NCBI RefSeq assembly: GCF_014672695.1
Contig: NZ_CP053923.1
Location: forward strand, 4,073,340-4,082,560
Length of the DNA: 9,221 nucleotides
Direction: 5' to 3'
Source: Defluviicoccus vanus
GTDB lineage: Bacteria > Pseudomonadota > Alphaproteobacteria > Rhodospirillales > Defluviicoccaceae
Shown: piece by piece, positions 7,055 through 9,221 of the stretch
Layout of the letters: each line of letters begins with the position of its first letter
Numbering within the stretch: position 1 is the first letter of the stretch
Translations under genes and position numbers: made by a program
The notes under the pieces: model-generated
Told to the model about the DNA's origin: nothing
The model's input: only the letters and a program-made list of their open reading frames with translations
Database searches by the model: none

Positions 7055-7696
7055 ATGCGTGCCAAAACGCCAGCGCTACCCCTACCGTCCACAGCCGCGG
7101 CAAGCGCGCTGTGGTGTCGGTGTTTTTTTGCCTTCGCTTGCCTCCTCAGCGCGTCATTTGCCACTGCTGATGATGCCTGGGTGGCGCATGTGCGTGGCGT
7201 CGGGGCGTCAACGCTGCCGATGGGAACGCCGTTGCAGGTGGTCGCGCAGGATTTCACCGAAAGTGACATCCGGCTGCAGCCAACGATCGAGCGCGCACTC
7301 ACGGCTCAGGGCTATGCCGTTGATTCCCAGGCGGCGCTGCAACTGGTCTATGCGACGCAATTGTCAACGGAAGCCGGCGCGGAAGAGGCAGCTGATGAGG
7401 ATGCAGCCGAAGAGAACGGGGATTTGTCCGACGAGTTGAATACGGGGCCGAATATGGCCGAATTCAAGGACGTTGCGCCGCAGGTGAACCTGCAGTTGCG
7501 GCATGCTGCAACAACCGGTCTGTCAAACTATGCGCTCAGCTTCGTGCTCGGTGTGGCAGGCCAGACGCCGCTGTGGCGTGGCAGCGTCACGGCGGCGCTG
7601 CCACCGCAGGATCCCTTGCCGATTGTCGAGACCATGGTGCCGATGCTGGTTCCCGCCATCGGTAAGACGGTGGAGGCTGAGCACGCATTTCCATAG
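7055..7696 (+). CDS. Exported protein of unknown function with acidic linker
   Basis: I do not recognise the family. The 213-aa product has a signal peptide: a short N-terminal region, a hydrophobic stretch around residues 18-36 (SALWCRCFFAFACLLSASF), and a probable cleavage site after ATA at residue 38. No lipobox is visible, so the protein is probably periplasmic. The mature part has a first half with DIRLQPTIERALTAQGYAVD, then a strongly acidic stretch at about 107-128 that looks like a flexible linker, then a second half with FKDVAPQVNLQLRHA and TPLWRGSVTAALPPQDPLPI. The pattern of an ageing-type helix (ERALTAQGY), beta strands and LWRGSV loosely recalls small periplasmic DUF4136-like proteins, but this is only an impression. 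The start at 7055 lacks a good Shine-Dalgarno; an ATG at 6985 has a better one (AGGA) but is in another frame and leads to an unconvincing 61-aa product. Confidence 0.7.
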   Translation: MRAKTPALPLPSTAAASALWCRCFFAFACLLSASFATADDAWVAHVRGVGASTLPMGTPLQVVAQDFTESDIRLQPTIERALTAQGYAVDSQAALQLVYATQLSTEAGAEEAADEDAAEENGDLSDELNTGPNMAEFKDVAPQVNLQLRHAATTGLSNYALSFVLGVAGQTPLWRGSVTAALPPQDPLPIVETMVPMLVPAIGKTVEAEHAFP

Positions 7697-7713
7697 TAGA
7701 TAATGTGCAGACA

Positions 7714-7760
7714 GGCTCGGCGGGGCAAGCCGGCGTATCTAGAAGCCTCTCGGCCGAGCC
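7714..7760. terminator. Weak inverted repeat between convergent genes
   Basis: GGCTCGGC (7714-7721) and GCCGAGCC (7753-7760) form a perfect 8-bp inverted repeat with a 31-nt loop. It spans the 42-bp gap between two convergent genes and the 3' end of the minus-strand one. Position suggests a bidirectional terminator, but there is no T-run on either side and the loop is long. Confidence 0.25.
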
Positions 7761-8134
7761 ACATCGGTGGCGGTTATCGTCCGCTTGCGGGCGCAGGCGC
7801 GTGGAAAGGGAACGATGTTGCTGCCGGCGTGCGTGCATTCGTTGGGAATCGCCGCCGGCTTCTTGCATGACGCCAGCGTCGAAGGCGGCGGCACCATCGC
7901 GCCAATGCGGTATTCGGTGCGGTATTCCGTCCACGGTTCGGCGTCGTCATGTACCGTGTAGGACTGGGTGATCTCCAGTCGGCCACAGCCACCTGGCTGC
8001 TGAGTGTGCACGAAGGCCTGGAAACGCTCTTCAATCGCCGCTTCCACCAGCCCCATGGACTCGCCTTGCATCCGCATCAGCAGCGCGGTCAGATCTGTGT
8101 AGAGGGCACGTTCGGCCGGAGTAGGCGTCATCAT
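7739..8134 (-). CDS. Small protein of unknown function (131 aa)
   Basis: No family was recognised. The product starts MMTPTPAERALYTDLTALLM, and residues 7-43 look like two amphipathic helices. A middle part follows with RLEITQSYTVHDD and the short internal repeat TEYRTEYR (69-76). The tail is basic, contains NIVPFPRA and ends ARPRGF. Four Cys residues (50, 90, 100, 114) are scattered and make no obvious metal motif. There is no signal peptide or membrane segment. The ATG at 8134 was chosen because AGGAGA (8146-8141) lies exactly 6 nt upstream; the frame is open to 8200, but that extension lacks a ribosome site and is closer to the predicted promoter. The gene has its own likely promoter at 8216-8244. 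The C-terminal third is compositionally unlike the rest and could be divergent or non-conserved. Confidence 0.65.
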   Translation of the reverse strand: MMTPTPAERALYTDLTALLMRMQGESMGLVEAAIEERFQAFVHTQQPGGCGRLEITQSYTVHDDAEPWTEYRTEYRIGAMVPPPSTLASCKKPAAIPNECTHAGSNIVPFPRACARKRTITATDVARPRGF

Positions 8135-8215
8135 CGCGGGTCTCCTATAGCCAGATGGCCGCTTGTGCGGTCCGTAAAGCATCGAACAAAAGATCGTCAA
8201 AATAGGAACAAAATG

Positions 8216-8244
8216 AGAATATATGGATTTTGCGCCTAGGTCAA
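8216..8244 (-). promoter_or_regulatory. Predicted sigma70-like promoter of the 131-aa gene
   Basis: On the minus strand TTGACC (8244-8239) and TATTCT (8221-8216) are separated by exactly 17 bp, in an AT-rich island of an otherwise GC-rich region. The -35 box matches 5 of 6 consensus bases and the -10 box 4 of 6. The predicted transcript would have a leader of about 75 nt before the ATG at 8134. Confidence 0.55.
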
Positions 8245-8251
8245 GTCATAT

Positions 8252-8266
8252 ACCCCAAACAGGGGT
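8252..8266. promoter_or_regulatory. Small inverted repeat just upstream of the 131-aa gene's promoter
   Basis: ACCCC (8252-8256) and GGGGT (8262-8266) form a 5-bp inverted repeat with a 5-nt loop, extendable by a wobble and an A-T pair. It lies 7 bp upstream of the predicted -35 box, where activators often bind. It also lies downstream of the 68-aa gene on the same strand, but lacks a following T-run, so it is a poor intrinsic terminator. Confidence 0.3.
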
Positions 8267-8295
8267 GTCGCGCCAATGCCGCATCGCCAACGCAC

Positions 8296-8502
8296 TCACG
8301 CCGACACCTGGATCAGCAGCGGCATGCAGCAGCGAATAGCGTGCGCGTGGTCGGTCGCGGCCTGACTTGCGGCAGCGTAGAATCCCAGATGAGTAAAGAC
8401 GCGGCCGCCGGGAAACTGGAAGTACCAGAGGCCGAAGCCCTGCGGCTTGCGACCGAAAATGCGCTCGTAACGCTGGGTGCTGATCGTGATGCTTGTTGCC
8501 AT
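8296..8502 (-). CDS. Small protein of unknown function (68 aa)
   Basis: No named family was recognised. The product starts MATSITISTQRYERIFGRKP, continues QGFGLWYFQFPGGRVFTHLG and ends with an Ala/His-rich helix and CCMPLLIQVSA. The core pattern (Arg/Tyr, then GRKPQGFGLWYFQF, a hairpin, then a helix with regularly spaced Ala) recalls short hypothetical proteins of phages and plasmids, but that is from memory and unconfirmed. There is no signal peptide or membrane segment. The ATG at 8502 was chosen because AGGAGA (8514-8509) lies exactly 6 nt upstream; the frame is open for 11 further codons, but these overlap the leader hairpin. The gene has a predicted promoter at 8592-8620 and lies 161 bp upstream of the 131-aa gene, which has its own promoter. 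Confidence 0.65.
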   Translation of the reverse strand: MATSITISTQRYERIFGRKPQGFGLWYFQFPGGRVFTHLGFYAAASQAATDHAHAIRCCMPLLIQVSA

Positions 8503-8523
8503 GGAACGTCTCCTGAAGCGCGA

Positions 8524-8543
8524 GTGAAGCGTCACCGCTTCAC
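8524..8543 (-). promoter_or_regulatory. Leader hairpin next to the Shine-Dalgarno of the 68-aa gene
   Basis: GTGAAGCG (8524-8531) and CGCTTCAC (8536-8543) form a perfect 8-bp stem with a 4-nt loop, 9 nt upstream of the AGGAGA ribosome site. On the mRNA the sequence CGCTTCA occurs a second time (8520-8514), ending in the first base of AGGAGA. The upstream arm GUGAAGCG could therefore pair with either copy, and one of the two structures would approach or cover the ribosome site. It could also be a protein-binding site on DNA. Confidence 0.4.
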
Positions 8544-8591
8544 GGTAAGAGAGTATCCATGGGGCACATCTAATACAAGAAAAATATTCTC

Positions 8592-8620
8592 AATATACCC
8601 GTATTACGGGAGTACTGCAA
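8592..8620 (-). promoter_or_regulatory. Predicted promoter of the 68-aa gene with palindromic operator-like spacer
   Basis: On the minus strand TTGCAG (8620-8615) and TATATT (8597-8592) are 17 bp apart, giving a weak -35 (3 of 6) and a good -10 (5 of 6). The spacer contains the perfect palindrome CCCGTATTACGGG (8598-8610, 6-bp arms, one central base), which touches the -10 box. A second inverted repeat, ATATT CTC AATAT (8584-8596), overlaps the -10 and the expected transcription start. Together these look like repressor sites. Confidence 0.5.
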
Positions 8621-8652
8621 AAACAATCTGCGGCCAATATCTACTAGTAGAG

Positions 8653-9221
8653 CTAGCTGCCGTAGAGCGTACGGCAGATGAACACCGCCGCGATCAGGCC
8701 GGCCAGATCGGCGAGCAAGCCGGCAAGCAGGGCGTGACGCATCCGCCGGATGCCGGCGGCGCCGCAGTAGACCGACAGGACATAGAACGTGGTCTCGGTC
8801 GAGCCCTGAATGGTGCTGACGAGGTAGCCGGTAAAGCTGTCCGGTCCCACCGCCGGGTCGTTGAGGATGGTTGCGAGGTAGGCGTAGGCACCGGAACCGG
8901 AGAGGCTGCGCAGCACCGTCATCAGCAGCGCTTGCGGCGGCACTCCGAGGGCTTCGGTCAGTGGCGAGAGCAATTGCATCATGCCATCGAGGGCGCCACT
9001 GGCGCGCACCATCCCAATGGCGACGAGGATCGCCACCAGATAGGGAATGATGCGGACCGCCACATCGAAGCCTTCGCGCGCGCCCTCAACCAGCGCTTCA
9101 TAGACGGCGACGCGGCGGCAGACGCCGAAGGCGACAAGCGCAGTTATCAAACCCGGGATAAGCCAGGAGCCGAAATCGCGGCCGAAAATGATCAGCAACG
9201 GCATCAGCGCCAGCATCGCCG
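8653..9221 (-). CDS. spmB: SpmB-like Gate-domain membrane protein, C-terminal part (runs off right edge)
   Basis: An integral inner-membrane protein of the spore-maturation B / nucleoside-recognition (Gate) family. In Bacillus SpmA and SpmB act in spore core dehydration; in non-sporulating proteobacteria the role is unknown and transport is presumed. The family core is clear: VEGAREGFDVAVRIIPYLVA, then LRSLSGSGAYAYLATILND, then TGYLVSTIQGSTETTFYVLS, then a final hydrophobic helix. Several membrane segments are evident. An ATG at 9216 could be the start, but the frame stays open to the window edge (preceding codon Ala), the residues after it (LALMPLLIIFGRDFGSWLIP) look like the middle of a membrane protein, and many alphaproteobacteria have SpmA and SpmB fused into one protein of about 400 aa. 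I therefore treat this as partial. Confidence 0.9.
   Translation of the reverse strand, partial: AMLALMPLLIIFGRDFGSWLIPGLITALVAFGVCRRVAVYEALVEGAREGFDVAVRIIPYLVAILVAIGMVRASGALDGMMQLLSPLTEALGVPPQALLMTVLRSLSGSGAYAYLATILNDPAVGPDSFTGYLVSTIQGSTETTFYVLSVYCGAAGIRRMRHALLAGLLADLAGLIAAVFICRTLYGS

Noticed and set aside
6985..7170. A 61-codon plus-strand frame with AGGA four bases before its ATG
   Set aside because: It overlaps the signal-peptide gene in another frame, its product is Cys/Arg/Ser-rich without a fold-like pattern, and a good ribosome site alone is not enough.
8641..8658. Palindromes CTACTAGTAG (8641-8650) and AGCTAGCT (8651-8658) at the 3' end of the SpmB-like gene
   Set aside because: They are self-complementary without a loop, so they make poor terminators, and no T-run or second copy supports a recombination or regulator site.
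1..9221. tRNA, rRNA, CRISPR array, or a multi-gene defence or secretion system
   Set aside because: No cloverleaf, rRNA segment, regularly spaced repeats or relevant protein domains were seen by reading both strands.

Overview
The window looks like a chromosomal segment of a high-GC alphaproteobacterium, probably of the Rhodospirillales. The reasons are the GC-rich codon use, a gltX gene followed directly by gltA on the same strand, an ABC-F protein, and an SpmB-type Gate protein in an apparently Gram-negative setting. The lineage is an inference from protein character, because there is no rRNA in the window to confirm it.

Left part (1-2386): the 5' end of gltA (citrate synthase) runs off the left edge, preceded on the minus strand by a complete gltX (glutamyl-tRNA synthetase). 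A UPF0047/YjbQ-family gene is divergent from gltX on the plus strand. These are ordinary housekeeping genes.

Middle part (2387-4966): this is the accessory, decaying part. About 440 bp, partly AT-rich, lead to a small plus-strand gene of 66 aa. Then comes a 1574-bp IS1182-like insertion sequence (3172-4745) with 15-bp perfect terminal inverted repeats and a CTAG on each side. Its DDE transposase carries a one-base frameshift in a TTTT run. The IS sits in the last codons of a minus-strand SGNH/GDSL-hydrolase remnant. Taking out the IS and one CTAG restores a reading frame that stops nine codons into the left flank. That hydrolase was itself already deleted at its N-terminus and in its middle, so the locus shows several separate decay events.

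Right part (4967-9221): a full-length ABC-F ATPase (YheS/Uup type) is followed by a divergent gene for an exported protein of unknown function with an acidic linker. Two small minus-strand genes of unknown function come next (131 aa and 68 aa). Each has an AGGAGA ribosome binding site exactly 6 nt before ATG and its own AT-rich upstream region. The 68-aa gene has the most striking control region: a sigma70-like promoter whose spacer contains the palindrome CCCGTATTACGGG, and a 5' leader hairpin that could alternatively pair with the Shine-Dalgarno region. The window ends inside an SpmB-like (Gate domain) membrane protein, probably the C-terminal half of a fused SpmA-SpmB protein.

I found no tRNA, rRNA, CRISPR array, or recognisable multi-gene defence or biosynthetic system. 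The best candidates for something undescribed are the two small regulated genes at 7739-8502 and their control sequences.
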